64,000 nt of DNA from Undaria pinnatifida (taxonomy: Eukaryota; Sar; Phaeophyceae; Laminariales; Alariaceae): the NCBI GenBank assembly GCA_012845835.1, contig JABAKD010000009.1:4093324-4157323 (forward strand), given 5' to 3'. Positions 1-10,370 of the stretch are shown here, one piece after another. The position numbers and the translations under genes were made by a program. The notes below the pieces were generated by a model. It was not told where the DNA came from. It searched no databases and worked only from the letters and a program-made list of their open reading frames with translations. How positions within the stretch are numbered: position 1 is the stretch's first letter; every line of letters begins with the position of its first letter.

Positions 1-524
1 AGCAACTGTGGAGGGTCCCCGATATCAGCAAACCGTTAGAAACAGAAAACCTACACGAAATCAAAAACAAATAATAGTGGTGGGTTGAGTAGGTCCCCGA
101 TCGCACGGGCCGTTAGAAACGAAACTACTTGGCTGTTTTGGCGATTTCGGGATTCGGAATGAACCGGCCTCCGATTTGCGCCCGAAAAAGCTCAGCAGGG
201 GCAGGCGTCTCACTAGCGGAAGACGACCGGTAGGTAGGTCGACCGCGTTTCGTTGTGTGGGTGGGGGAGGCGTATGCAAAAGAGGAACGGGAGGGAGCGG
301 CCCTTCTTCCCCCTCCTCCCTCCTGCTATTATATGTAGATTTAGGGGAGTCGTACGCATCCGGGGGCGGCGGGGGCAGGACAGCCCTTCCCCCCCACCAC
401 CATTTCGGCTTCTTCAATAAATATAAAGCATCTTTCGTGGAAGGAAAAACGTGTAGGTTTGTAATCTACGGACACCAGATTCATGATTCACGTATATTCG
501 AGCGATAAAGGATACTATAAATAA
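1..524. other. No recognisable gene; proline/glycine-biased low-complexity DNA
   Basis: Two overlapping ORFs of about 110 codons on opposite strands encode runs of Pro or Gly caused by C/G tracts. They resemble nothing I know and look like composition artefacts. Near the left edge the phrase GGTCCCCGAT...CCGTTAGAAAC occurs twice about 65 bp apart, a short tandem duplication. The stretch ends at the A/T-rich border of the first RG repeat. Confidence 0.5.
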
Positions 525-1095
525 TGAAAGTACACTCCAGCTGTGAGATCGAAGATTGTGTCGAAACTCATCTTTGCAAGCTGTGTGTGATACTCCGATC
601 GCGAGTATTACGGGTTGTGTGTCCTCATTAAGGATATAGGTCGGCGACTCCCCTTACAATTACAATGTAGCTATCAGAGTCAATAGGGTGATGTTATTCA
701 GTCTGTGCGCGGAGACTTTAAAACCCGTTTCTGAGGTGGACAAAATCTGACAGCTGTGGAAGGAAATGTACCCGTTTATCATGTGAATCCTGTAAATTGA
801 ATCACCAGTGGGGGAGGGCGGAGTTTTGAAGGACGTGGGTGCCTGGTTTTTATCAAAAGCGAGCGTGGTTGAAGGGGGAGGGAAAGAGGGGGGGAGGGGG
901 GTGGGGACTGGGTGGGGGGCGTAGGGGCGGGCAATTTGTGCGTGGAAGCTATAAATCCATTAAGGGGATCAATCTGACGGTTTAAAAAAATACAAAACGC
1001 ACCTGTTTATTGTGGGGGGGGGGGAGGGTTGGGGCGGGGGGGGAAGCTCAATATGTGCATGGAAACTATATATGGTATTGGAAAATGAGTGTTTT
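525..1095 (+). repeat. RG repeat family, copy 1
   Basis: First of nine copies of a dispersed repeat. Conserved islands are CAGCTGTGAGATCGA, GTGATACTCCGATCGCG, ATTAAGGATATAGGTCG, a block reading CTATCAGGGTCAACAGG, a block reading AAACCCGTTTCTGAGG, and ATCTGACAGCTGTGG. They are followed by long G-rich tracts and a second module (GTGCGTGGAAGCTATAAA). The conserved end lies directly against ACTATAAATAA. The islands are nearly invariant while the G tracts differ in length from copy to copy. No open frame is conserved, so I treat it as non-coding. What mobilises it is unknown. Confidence 0.85.
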
Positions 1096-1469
1096 CTTTT
1101 GGATGGTGGTGTGTTGTCAGAATGTCAGCCACCCCGCTGGAAACATGCCTTCTACAGTGTTTTTAGTTCTGGGTTGATTCCGATTGAGTACGCCCTTCAT
1201 ATCAGTCTTGTTTTGGTCCAGTTTTTGCCCCTGATTTGTGGGCGGCTTCTGGTCGATCTTGACTCATCCCAGGTCTTCATTGTGATAATATTCTCGGATA
1301 CGCGACAGCAAAATAATTTATTTTTCTACATAATGATCAACATCTGGGACTTCTCTTTTATCCGCTGCAACCGCGCAACCAAGGCTCCCGCATGAGGTGG
1401 CCGACGCAAGCAAGCCGATCCTAAGCAAAGGTTTTCCCATCACCCCGCCCCCCTTATGGACCCCTGCCA
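1096..1469. other. No feature seen
   Basis: T-rich unique-looking DNA between two RG copies of opposite orientation. ORFs here are short and unrecognised. Confidence 0.4.
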
Positions 1470-2305
1470 GTTTGTTCAAACGCCCCACCAACAATCGAAA
1501 CTGGCGGGAGTAATAAACACTTCTACGCAAGTGATATCACGTCTATATATTTTTAGCCATGCATGACGTAGCTTTCATTCATCCCCCTTCCCCCCACTCA
1601 AATGCCCCCTTTTTTCCCACACCCCGCACGATCGCCAAGATCCAGCGCCGAGCGTATAGCAAGCCCCTACATATATGATTATTACGCGCGATGGAAGTAT
1701 CACACACAATGTTGCCATTATGAGTTTCGACCAAATTCTTGATCTCATAGCTGGAGTGTACTATAGTACTACATGGGACTTCAACCCCCTCCTTCCCCAC
1801 CAGAAGCACCATCGACCAGACCTAGCACCAGGCGCACAGCAATCCCCTATATCTACGTGATCTAACGCCCCCCTCAACACACACCTCCCCCTCCCTCACA
1901 AGGATATATAGTTTTCACGCACAAACTGAGCCGCCCCACCTGTCGAACCCCCCTCCCTCCCTCCCGCTCCCTTTTTGATCTAAAATCAGGCCCCCACGCC
2001 CATTAAAACTCTGCCCTCCCCTCACCTGTTGTTCGACTTCAAGAATTCACTTGATAAACTGATACATTTCCTTCGACGGCTGTCAGATTTTTTCCCCCTC
2101 AGAAACGGGTTTTATAGTTGCTGCGCTCAGACTGCCTAACATGACCCTGTTGACCCTGATAGATATTCTGTAGTTCCAAGGGAAGACGCCGACCAATATA
2201 TCCTAAAAAGAGGACACACAGCTCGTAATACGCGCAGTCGGGGTAGCACACACAGTTTGCAAAGATGAGTTTCCACAGAATATTCGATCTCGCTGGAGTG
2301 TATTT
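1470..2305 (-). repeat. RG repeat family, copy 2 (inverted)
   Basis: Reverse-complement RG copy of about 0.84 kb. It contains two related modules: an inner one ending near 1,765 (GATCTCATAGCTGGAGTGTA) and the terminal one ending near 2,300 (GATCTCGCTGGAGTGTA), followed by TTTAAGTATTTTTTTATAA. The shared end again borders A/T-rich sequence. With copy 1 it forms a divergent pair about 0.4 kb apart. Confidence 0.85.
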
Positions 2306-2524
2306 AAGTATTTTTTTATAATTTGTCGTAGGTGCTACTGACTCAGTAATACTGATTTTGGTTGTTTATGCTTTATCGTTTGATCCGTTTGGGTTCAATG
2401 TTCAATAAACGATAAAGCGCAATCATTGCTTCGCGTATAATAGAATGTGTTACCAAAGCGATCATCTCTCTACGCATAAACGATCGGCACAGACTTGGTT
2501 GTACCGGATACAGATGGCTGGAAC

Positions 2525-2725
2525 GTAGAAGTGTTACCCTTTTGAAAATTACCCGGGTACTCGCGAGTATTACTCGGCTTGCTCATACCCGTGACGGGTA
2601 CGAGTAACACATCATACTCGCCGATTATCTGCGATCCGGGTACCCGGGTAGCCGGGTACCCGTTTTCAAAGGGTACCCGAATACCCGGGTACCCGGGTAG
2701 CCGTTGGTTTACGTTGGAAAATCCG
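2525..2725. repeat. GGGTACCC palindromic cluster
   Basis: A dense cluster of overlapping CCGGGTACCCGGGTA-type palindromes and TACTCG repeats. Each unit is its own reverse complement, so the strand could form several hairpins. It has no coding potential. It lies just upstream of the BED-finger pseudogene. Confidence 0.7.
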
Positions 2726-2883
2726 GGTATGATACCTTATCATCCCCTAAATCACGTTCCCTGGGTAGTATTTCGTGTATTTTCTCCACGAAACCCTATT
2801 CAAAATGAAAATGCTGTCTCATAATGCCTCACGCCTCACGCCAGCTTAGAGGTACGCAGTGCAGGGCCGGCAGCGCAATGAGC

Positions 2884-3035
2884 ATGCACCAACAGGAGTC
2901 CAGCTGCAGCAGCAGCCAAAGCAGGTAAGGGTCTGAGCTAACGGAGGGCGAAAAGGAGCCTTCCAAACACTCCGCCGGCGTTGCCGCAAGTTCGGGCGCG
3001 TCGCAGCACAAAATAGCGCACGTTCTGAGGCAGGC

Positions 3036-3083
<48 letters not shown>

Positions 3084-3597
3084 AGGCCCGTCCTCCGAGT
3101 CAGGGAGTTTGTCGTTGTCAGACGATGACGACGGCTCTGTTCAAGAGGTGGACCCACCAGCGGGAACACCGGGTGAAAACCTAGCCGGTGCTGCAAATTC
3201 TTCTGATGCTTCGCTCAGACCCAGGGCCCGCCGGAAGGCGAAGGACGTCGCTGGTCCTGCAGATAGCGGTTGCAAGCGGAAAGCGGATGGGGCGGACGGG
3301 CCATAACCGGTGAAGACTAGCCGCTTGGCGAAGAGTGCGCGTGCGCGCATCCTCACGAGTTATATCTGGGACGACTTCGAGGTCTGCCCACTCGACTCTG
3401 CCTACGCTGTGTTCACCAACTGCGTCGGCAGCAAGGGCCGCACCAAGCGATGCGGCGAGACGAAGTCTATGAGTAACAACACCAACTTGGTCCACCCTTC
3501 GCTGGTGGTGGGGCGCAATACATTTCTGACGAACGGGACCCTGGACAGCGCTGTGCAGATCAGGCCCAGGTTCCTGTCTCGCGCCGTGAAGTGAGCC
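2884..3597 (+). pseudogene. BED-type zinc-finger, hAT-transposase-like N-terminal fragment
   Basis: One frame runs from an ATG at 2,884 to a stop just before 3,597 but is broken by TAA at 2,926-2,928 and TAA at 3,304-3,306. The first stop sits in CAG|GTAAGG, a good 5' splice-site match, so it could be intronic. The N-terminal part is Ser-rich (a CAG tract read as poly-Ser, then acidic SLSDDDDGSVQEV). A basic stretch follows, then a region with BED-finger spacing: SYIWDDFEV, later VFTNCVGS, then NNTNLVHPSLV. The first zinc-binding Cys of the C-x2-C pair appears lost (VFTNC) and the second His is unclear. BED fingers occur in hAT transposases and in domesticated host factors. No catalytic or dimerisation domain follows; an RG repeat starts 100 bp downstream. 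Confidence 0.5.
3036..3080 (+). repeat. (CAG)n microsatellite
   Basis: About 15 CAG/CAA triplets, read as a poly-Ser tract in the frame of the BED-finger pseudogene. Confidence 0.95.
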
Positions 3598-3702
3598 TTG
3601 ATGAAGTACCAGGTGCGCACTCACTTCTGCGTATGCTGTTTATTTGTTGTTCGGATGCGAGTTGTTTTTGCACGAACGTTGATATTCTATTTATAATAAA
3701 AA

Positions 3703-5357
3703 ATGAAAATACACTCTAGCTGTGAGATCGAAGATTTCGTCGAAACTCATCTGTGCAAGCTGTGTGTGATACTCTGATCGCGCGCATTACGAGTTGTGTG
3801 TCCTCATTAAGGATATAGGTCGGCGACTCCCCTTACAACTACAGTGTAGCTATCAGGGTCAACAGGATGATTTTAGTCAGTCTGTGCGCGGAAACTATAA
3901 AACCCGTTTCTGAGGGGTACAAAATCTGACAGCTGTGAACGGAAATGTATCCATTTATCAAGTGAATCTTGTAAGTCGATTAACCGGTGAGGGGGGTGGG
4001 GCGGAGTTTTGAAGGACGTGGGGGCCTGGTTTTGATAAAAAGCGAGCGGGTTTGGAGGGGGGGGGGGGGGGGGGGAGGGGAAAGGGGGCAATTTGTGCAT
4101 GTAAGCTGTAATCCTTTCGAGGGGATAAATCTGACGGTTTTGGCACGAGTATATTATTGGGGGCGGGGGGGGGGGTTAGGGCGGGGGGAGGGGGGGGGGC
4201 GTGTGGGGCAGCTCAATATGTGCCTGGAAACTATACATTATTTTGAGGGGATAAATGTGACGGTTTTGGAAATGATACATCAGTTTATCATGTATATCCT
4301 GGGGTAAGTCGTAAAATCAGTGAGTAAAGAGAGGGTGGAGTGTTCGAGGGGGTGGGGTTGGGATGGGTTGGGGGGGAGGTGGGGGGTGTGGGGGCAAGGG
4401 GGCGGGCGGGGAGGGGGGGGGGGGGGGGTTGGGGGGGGGGGGGTTGGGGGGGGGGGAATGAAGGGCTTCAGGTGAGGGGTTTGTTATACGTGTGGTGCTA
4501 AGTAAAGGCGATGGTGCGGGTGATGGGGAAGAAGGGGGCGTTCGAGGCGGGGGAGGGGGCGGGGGGGGAACACAGCGGCATGGATGGCTCTCGAAAGATA
4601 ATGAGGTGATATCCTGTGCGTGAAGTGGTTATTCATGTGGCGGATTTCGACAATTCTTGGGGCGTTTGAGTAAGGGAGAACAAGAGGGGGGGGGGGGGGG
4701 GGAGGGAGATTTTTTAGGAGGTTTAGGTCACAAATAATATTCAAATACACTTCGGCTGTGAGATCAAGATATGTAGCAGCTTGTTATACGCGTGGTGCTA
4801 GGTCTAGGCGATCGTGCAGGTTGTCGGAAAAGAGGGGGCGGTGGAGGAGGGGGGGGGCGGGGGGAGGAAGGGCTTTGGGTGAGGGGTTTGTTATACGTGT
4901 GGTGCTAGGTCTAGGCGATGGTGCGGGTGATGGGGAAGAAGGGGGCGTTCGAGGCGGGGGGGGCGGGGGGGGGGGGGGGCAGCGGCATGGATCGTTTTCG
5001 AAAGATAATGAGGTGATATCCTGAGCGTGAAGTGTTTATTTATGTGGCGGATTTCGATATTTGGTGGGGCGTTTGAGTAAGAGAGAGCAAGAGGGGGGGG
5101 GGTATTTTTAGGAGGTTCAGGTCACAAATATTATTCGAATACACTTCGGCTGTGAGATAAAAGATATGTAGCAGCTTGTTATACGCGTGGTGCTAGGTCT
5201 AGGCGATCGTGCAGGTGGTTAGGAAAGAGGGGGCGTTGGAGGGGGGAAGGGGGGGGGGGGGGGGAGAATTGAAAACTACGTCATGGATGGTCAGAAAGAT
5301 AATGACGCGATATCAACTGCGTATAGGTGTTTATTACTCAGGCCGGTTTTGTTTTGC
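3703..5357 (+). repeat. RG repeat family, copy 3 (longest)
   Basis: Begins at AAATACACTCTAGCTGTGAG after TTATAATAAAAAA. After the standard first module it carries at least three further modules with the landmark TGTTATACGCGTGGTGCTAG (near 4,480, 4,790, 4,880 and 5,180), separated by G tracts. The most extreme tract, near 4,404-4,460, is almost pure G with TT interruptions. Internal copies of the conserved end (CACTTCGGCTGTGAGAT) occur near 4,750 and 5,140, so the long copies look like head-to-tail module arrays. It ends where a MITE inserts. Confidence 0.85.
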
Positions 5358-5361
5358 CAAT

Positions 5362-5629
5362 GACCAAGGCTACGGTAAAGGGGGTACCCCGATTTTCACT
5401 GGTGTGTTTGAGCCACTCGCACGAGTAGCTCTGTACCATACGGATGAAGACGGTTAAGGAACTTGGTTTGCCGCAGCTTTGATCACCTTTGCATTGCGGA
5501 TTGATTTCGTCAACGTAAAACATAAATAAACGTAAGATTGCATAGGAACAAAGGGGTTACTCGCGCGAGTGACCCCTAGCCACTGAAATAAAAGGCCCAA
5601 AAGGGGACCCCCCTACCGTAGCCTGCGTC
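5362..5629 (+). mobile_element. MITE, family M1, copy A (268 bp)
   Basis: Terminal inverted repeats: the left end reads GACCAAGGCTACGGTA and the right end, on the opposite strand, reads GACGCAGGCTACGGTAG. It is flanked by CAAT on both sides (5,358-5,361 and 5,630-5,633), a 4-bp target duplication. The interior is closely similar to the inverted copy at 33.2 kb and includes the palindrome ACTCGCGCGAGT. It sits between RG copy 3 and a decayed ORF. No transposase is encoded. Several superfamilies make 4-bp duplications, so I do not assign one. Confidence 0.85.
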
Positions 5630-5633
5630 CAAT

Positions 5634-6600
5634 TCTTCCTTCGGGGTTCGGCCAAAAGACAAGGTCGGGGTCCTCGTGGTGGGATATCAGCAGGGCCTTG
5701 ACGAGGGCAAGGGTCGGGGCGGCTCTCGTCTGTCTAGCATAGGGCGTACTATCCACGCGAGCCCAGGCCGCTTTCACTGGGGACGTCCGCTTGCCGCGAC
5801 GCCGGCCTCTCTAACGGGAGGAGGGCGCAAGCCGTTGCCATCATCACGATTGCCAACGCCGAGGAGAAGTATAGCCTCGGTGCAGACACCATGCACGCAA
5901 CGATGCCCTTAAAGAAGGCGTCGTTCCCGGGTCGTGGTAGCTAGGATGCGACACCCTGCGGGCATGACGAAGGCAAGCGGGCCGCGGTAGCTCCCGCCGC
6001 AGCCGACGCAATTAATTAGGCGAGGGTTTGTTGCTGCCCCTTTGGTACCAGGGACGCCTCCCGCGCAGCGGTCTTCGCTTGCTTGATATCTTCGTCAAAC
6101 AAACGTCGGCGTGCTATCGTCTGGTTGACGTCGTCGAGCGCCCGCTGGGCCGGCGCCGCCGTGTCTGCCAAGTCCAAGAGGGCGGCATGGGCGCCCCGGT
6201 CCCAGGAGCTCTGGGGGTTGCGCTCTGTCGAGCGCGGAGAGCGCAGGTGGCAGCGCTGATGCCCTGTCGAGCGCGGGGGGAAAAGCTGGTGGCGCTCGGC
6301 TAGGGCTGGCGAGAGCTGGAGTCGAGACGCCCCCGACCGAGTCCGGTGGGGGTTGGTCCGTCTTCTTCTCAGCGCGAACCGGCCAGTCGACCATCTTGGT
6401 TGGTGGTAACGGGTCGTGGTATGGTGCTCCGTCTTCTGTCTCGTCACCGGAACCCGCCTCCGGTGGTTCCCCCCGTCTAGTGTCGCGGGGTCGTGAGCGA
6501 GCTCACCCTGTCTCGTGGGCATCCAGGTTGGGGTGCGTGGCATACCTCAGCCTGCCCCGAGTAGCCCGCTTCCTCACTGGTAGACATGTTGCTTGTTGTC
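5634..6600 (-). pseudogene. Decayed, unrecognised ORF region
   Basis: On the minus strand a 175-codon frame (6,543-6,016) ends in a plausible helical segment (ALDDVNQTIARRRLFDEDI). Downstream, amino-acid-like segments continue in shifting frames (LVKALLISHHEDPDLVFW near 5,680). Alternative frames are Pro/Ala-rich. The protein-like stretches interrupted by frame changes suggest a dead gene, possibly from a transposon, but I recognise no domain. It ends at the MITE target site, so it may have been cut by that insertion. Confidence 0.3.
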
Positions 6601-6944
6601 TGTATGGAGGGCAGCGGAAGGAGGGGTGTGGTGGAAGATGACGGGATGCGAACGACGCGTAAAGAAGCTATGGAGGCAGATATTTTGTGGTAGTGCCCCT
6701 GCTGTAAGTAGCGATACATCTGTGTTTCAGCAAACAGCAAGACATGGGCCTCGACTCCGTCCAGCATCAGTGATGGTAGCAGCCACGCCAACTAGCCGTA
6801 TGAAAGGAGTACAGCAGTACGAATGGTACAATCCACCAAAACCGCAACCTAAGAGCAGCGCCCAGTCTGACTGTAGGGTATTTGTGTAACGCCCGCGCGA
6901 ACCGCAGTAAAAAAGCCAAAATGGACAGCACTGACCCTAACCGC

Positions 6945-7490
6945 AGTGCAGGGGGTGCAACACAGTAAAGGTACGTCTGCAGCTATCGCATTTAGACAGG
7001 CATCAATTAACCTAGGCGGGGGGGTAGCACAGGGAAGCGTCGCCCAACACGCCGATTCATCGCACTAAAACAGGCAGCATGTAACCTAGGTGTAGTGTAG
7101 AGGGTAGTACAGTGAAAGGTCACCCAACACGCTGACACACATCGCACCAGAACAGGCAGCATTTGATCTAGGCGTAGGGTAGGGGTGGAAGCACAGTGAA
7201 AGGTCACCCAACACGCCGACACTCATCGCCTTGAAACAGGCAGCATTTAACCATAGGTGTAGTGTAGGGGTGTAAGCACAGTGAAGGGTCGCCCAACACG
7301 CCGAACGTATAAAAACCGTCAGCATCTGCCCCAACAGCATTGTAGGGGGGGGGGTAGCACAGTGATGGATCGCGCAGCCAACCGTATTAAAACGGGCAGC
7401 ATCTGCCCCCACAGTAGTGTAGAGGGGGGTAAGACAGTATAGGTTTGCGCACCAACCGAACAAAAAACAGGCAGTATAACCCCCCGAACA
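6945..7490. repeat. ~80-bp tandem minisatellite
   Basis: About six units with period 73-84 bp. Cores are GTAGCACAGTGAAAGGTC, CCCAACACGCCGA and AACAGGCAGCAT. Units become more divergent to the right; scattered relatives of the core (GCAGCATT, GCAGTATTGTGGAGG) persist to about 8,120. The ORFs here are repeat artefacts. Confidence 0.85.
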
Positions 7491-9302
7491 AAGTAGTTTC
7501 CCCCGACCGCACTAAAGGGGGACGGTCGCGCCTACAGTAGTGCTGATTGCTGCAGTTTCACTGGTGTGTTAACAGGTAACGGCAATTTCAACCGCACCAA
7601 GATGGGTAGTGTAGTACCAACACCAGCTGTACAACCGATGTGTACCCCCACAGTCGAAAAAAAAAGGCTGTTGCATACCCCAAAGGCACCGCATCAAACG
7701 GGCTGATCTCCACTGCACTATTATAAGCTGTAAAGCGCAGTATCTCCGCGAACTGTGTATTAAGCGCTCTGCGACGGGCAGTAGCTGTCCGAACATGTGC
7801 AGAGAAAAAGAAAATAAAACCCAGCGTAGACTAGACCCTAGCATTATCGTGAAGGGCAGCACATGCACCAACAGCAGCAGGAAGGCAGCGTTTGCGCCTA
7901 CAGTGGTATAGTGCTCAGCATCTCCGCCAACTTTAAACCGCATTGCAACTGACAGTACCCGTCGCGACAGCTGCAAAAACAATTGCTGCATTTATCCTAG
8001 CAGCATGGTGGAAACCAGTAATTTTTTTTGCAGCATTCATCCTGTAAATAGCAGCGTTGTGGAACTCCGTAAACAAGTTTGCAGCATTCGCCCTAGCAGT
8101 ATTGTGGAGGGGCAGCACATGTACCGGCAGGACGACGGCCCAACGCCCGGACAGCTGAAAAAAACATCCGTACCCACTCCCACCGATAGAGGGACATCTA
8201 CGTTGACAGCAATGCAGAATTCCGCAGTGTCGCAGCTGTGTCCACACAGAGAGTGGTATTATAGTCCCCACGTACCCATGAATGGTGGAATATAGAGCAT
8301 CGCACACGCCAACAGCCTTGCCCAAAAAAGCCAGCACAGAGTTTCAGCGTTCACTAGACTCACGTTCTAGTCACGGGGGGGCCAAGACGAAAAAAAAAAC
8401 TATCGAATAGAACTTGCTAGGAGCGCTCGCACAGCAGTGGAGGGTGTCAGAGCTTGCCGTGCTACAACTGTGGACGCTGGGGCAGTGAAGGGTCGAGCTA
8501 TGTGGTGGATGGGCAGGAGCAAAGTAGGCGGCTTGGCTGCTGTACAGTGACTTCTACAGCAGAGAATCAGGCGGTATATCGCATGCATTGACAGTGAGCC
8601 CATTATGCTGCGCTGTAGTTGGTACCTCTGCAAAAATGATGGTGGTTGAAGCTACGCGACGCACAGTAGTCGAATACTACTGTTGATCGAGAAAGATCGG
8701 ATAGGGGTCCGAGGTGCGTCAAATTAGTAGCTAGGTACAAACTTGGGCAGAAAGGTAGCAGCAGTTTGTTCGACGCGCAAGACGGATCGACGTAGGTACT
8801 GAAACCCATACGATAACGCGTGTACTGGGAAACAAAGCCCAAACATTCCTAGAGCATCGCCTGTTTCTTCCCAGGTAGGATCACAAGGAAGGAGCCTTGA
8901 CATGAGCTCCTGGAGGACGGTGCCCGTAGTCCAAGGGGGTCCCGCGAAGGGCGGTCTGGCTCCGACAGCAAAGGTGTATTATGCAGGTCGATGGGCTCTC
9001 CCAGCAAGCGAGATCCCCGTCGAAGGTCATTTGAAGGGTTGATTCCAGTATGGTTGTCCGTGGCGTGTCGTGCATATATGCCTCAGATTAGTGATAAAAT
9101 ATATGCCTCAGAGCCCCAAAGGGCAAAGAAAAGTACAAGTCGATGGCCGATCTTGGGGCTTATGCTGCTAACTCGCGGAGATGTGCTGTGCAACATTCTG
9201 GCAGAGCGCGGAGCAAACAAGTCAGATGGGTGGGACTCGGGCAGTTCCACTGCGGAATGGTCTATGACCAGCCGGCGGTGAACTGATGCGACCAAAGGCC
9301 GG
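7491..9302. other. Unassigned DNA with remnants of the 80-bp repeat
   Basis: No convincing gene. Short ORFs of 70-140 codons occur on both strands without recognisable motifs. A small duplication (ATATGCCTCAGA...ATATATGCCTCAGA) lies near 9,075-9,110. The right edge enters the 102-bp tandem repeat that received the LTR element. Confidence 0.4.
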
Positions 9303-9356
9303 GACGAGGAGTGTGCTCCGAAGAGCAGTGTCGTCCGCACGTACTCGGAAGGTGTC
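9303..9356. repeat. 102-bp tandem repeat, unit 1, left part (LTR-element target)
   Basis: Left part of a 102-bp unit (GACGAGGAGTGTGCTCC...CGGAAGGTGTC). The rest of the unit lies on the far side of the 10.5 kb insertion at 19,846-19,895. TGTC at 9,353-9,356 is the left target duplication. Confidence 0.85.
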
Positions 9357-9846
9357 TGTTACAGCGGTTTTCCATGGGTCCGAGGGTTTCCAGAGAAGGG
9401 CTGGGCGTGGTCATCGACGGGGACAATGCGAGTTCAACCCGGAGATGAAACGCCTGTACGAAAGGTTGTGCTGTGGGCTGGAGAGCCCACAACTCTACCC
9501 TAGCTCCCTATAGGTTGTGCTGCCACGCTCGGTGCTGGACTTCGCAAGGAGATTACCAGCTAGGACAGCACTATACGATGGCTCACCAGCAAGGACCGCA
9601 GGCCGCGTGGTACAACGGTCAGTCAGTGCATGAACTCGAAACGAGCGTGAACGTGTTGTGTACTTGCCCAGCAGGAAGGCTGGGGAGGAAGAGCTCTGGA
9701 ATAATACAATCGATGTGTGTTTTGGTGTCGTGCATATGGATTTGGGGACGAGAGTCCGGAGCAAAGCTCTCATCATGAGTGATATGCATGCATGCGTCGA
9801 GGCCTCCTCCTGTGAACTGATATACACAAAGCACGTTCCTCTGACA
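9357..9846 (+). repeat. 5' LTR
   Basis: 490 bp, TGT...ACA ends. It matches the 3' LTR base for base wherever I compared them, at a constant offset of 9,999 bp. ORFs inside it are duplicated exactly in the other LTR and are not genes. I see no clear TATA box or canonical AATAAA. Confidence 0.9.
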
Positions 9847-9862
9847 TGGTGTCCAGTCCGCG
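9847..9862 (+). other. Candidate primer-binding site
   Basis: TGGTGTCCAGTCCGCG begins immediately after the CA of the 5' LTR. TGG is the complement of the CCA end of a tRNA, as in most LTR elements. I cannot name the tRNA. Confidence 0.55.
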
Positions 9863-10018
9863 GGGCATTGACTGCGCCGGTACGCTGGTCTAGAAGACGG
9901 CAATCGGTGACACACTGCTGTGGTGTCGAAGCCCGCAATCGGGGCCAGACGGAAATGCTAATAAAAATTGATGCGTAATGTAGCGTGCTCTTAATTGCGC
10001 GAAACAAACAAAGAACAC

Positions 10019-10045
<27 letters not shown>
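10019..10045 (+). repeat. Poly-A tract, 27 A
   Basis: Uninterrupted A run 170 bp inside the element, followed by GAGGAGGAGGAAAG. Meaning unknown; it could be a retroposed tail or a simple repeat. Confidence 0.9.
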
Positions 10046-10050
<5 letters not shown>

Positions 10051-10297
10051 GGAGGAAAGATGGAATATCAGCTCGAAGAGTTGAGACAGGTTTCACTTCC
10101 GGAACGTTTTCTCTGTTTTCCGCTTGTTTGTTGTGGTGTTTGTTTGTGTGGGTGTGGGCTGAACCTGGCATACCCATCACGGATGGGACATGCAAAGCGG
10201 GCAAAAGGCCCCAGCAACTCCGGCGCGCAGGGGGACCTGCAACGCACCGGCGCGCCGCGAGGGGCTGAAGGTCCCCGAGTTGTCACACGAGTGTTGA

Positions 10298-10370
10298 CAG
10301 CACAGCCCCAACGTAGGGTGGTCATCGTAGAGACGATGACCAGCCCTGGAGCGGTGGGACGGCTGTGCTG
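10298..10370 (+). ncRNA. Predicted long hairpin in LTR-element leader
   Basis: Outer stem CAGCACAGCC (10,298-10,307) pairs perfectly with GGCTGTGCTG (10,361-10,370). Inside, AGGG pairs with CCCT, and the apical stem GGTCATCGT pairs with ACGATGACC around the loop AGAG. Its place about 450 nt downstream of the 5' LTR is where packaging or dimerisation structures lie in known LTR elements; that role is inference only. Confidence 0.5.

Noticed and set aside
61-508. Two overlapping ORFs of 110-118 codons at the left edge
   Set aside because: Pro- and Gly-rich products on opposite strands caused by C/G tracts.
9473-9778. 101-codon ORF present in exactly two places
   Set aside because: It lies inside the LTRs; duplication reflects the LTR pair, not a gene family.
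9847-9862. Naming the primer tRNA
   Set aside because: Only the TGG start fits; I cannot match the rest to a tRNA without a search.
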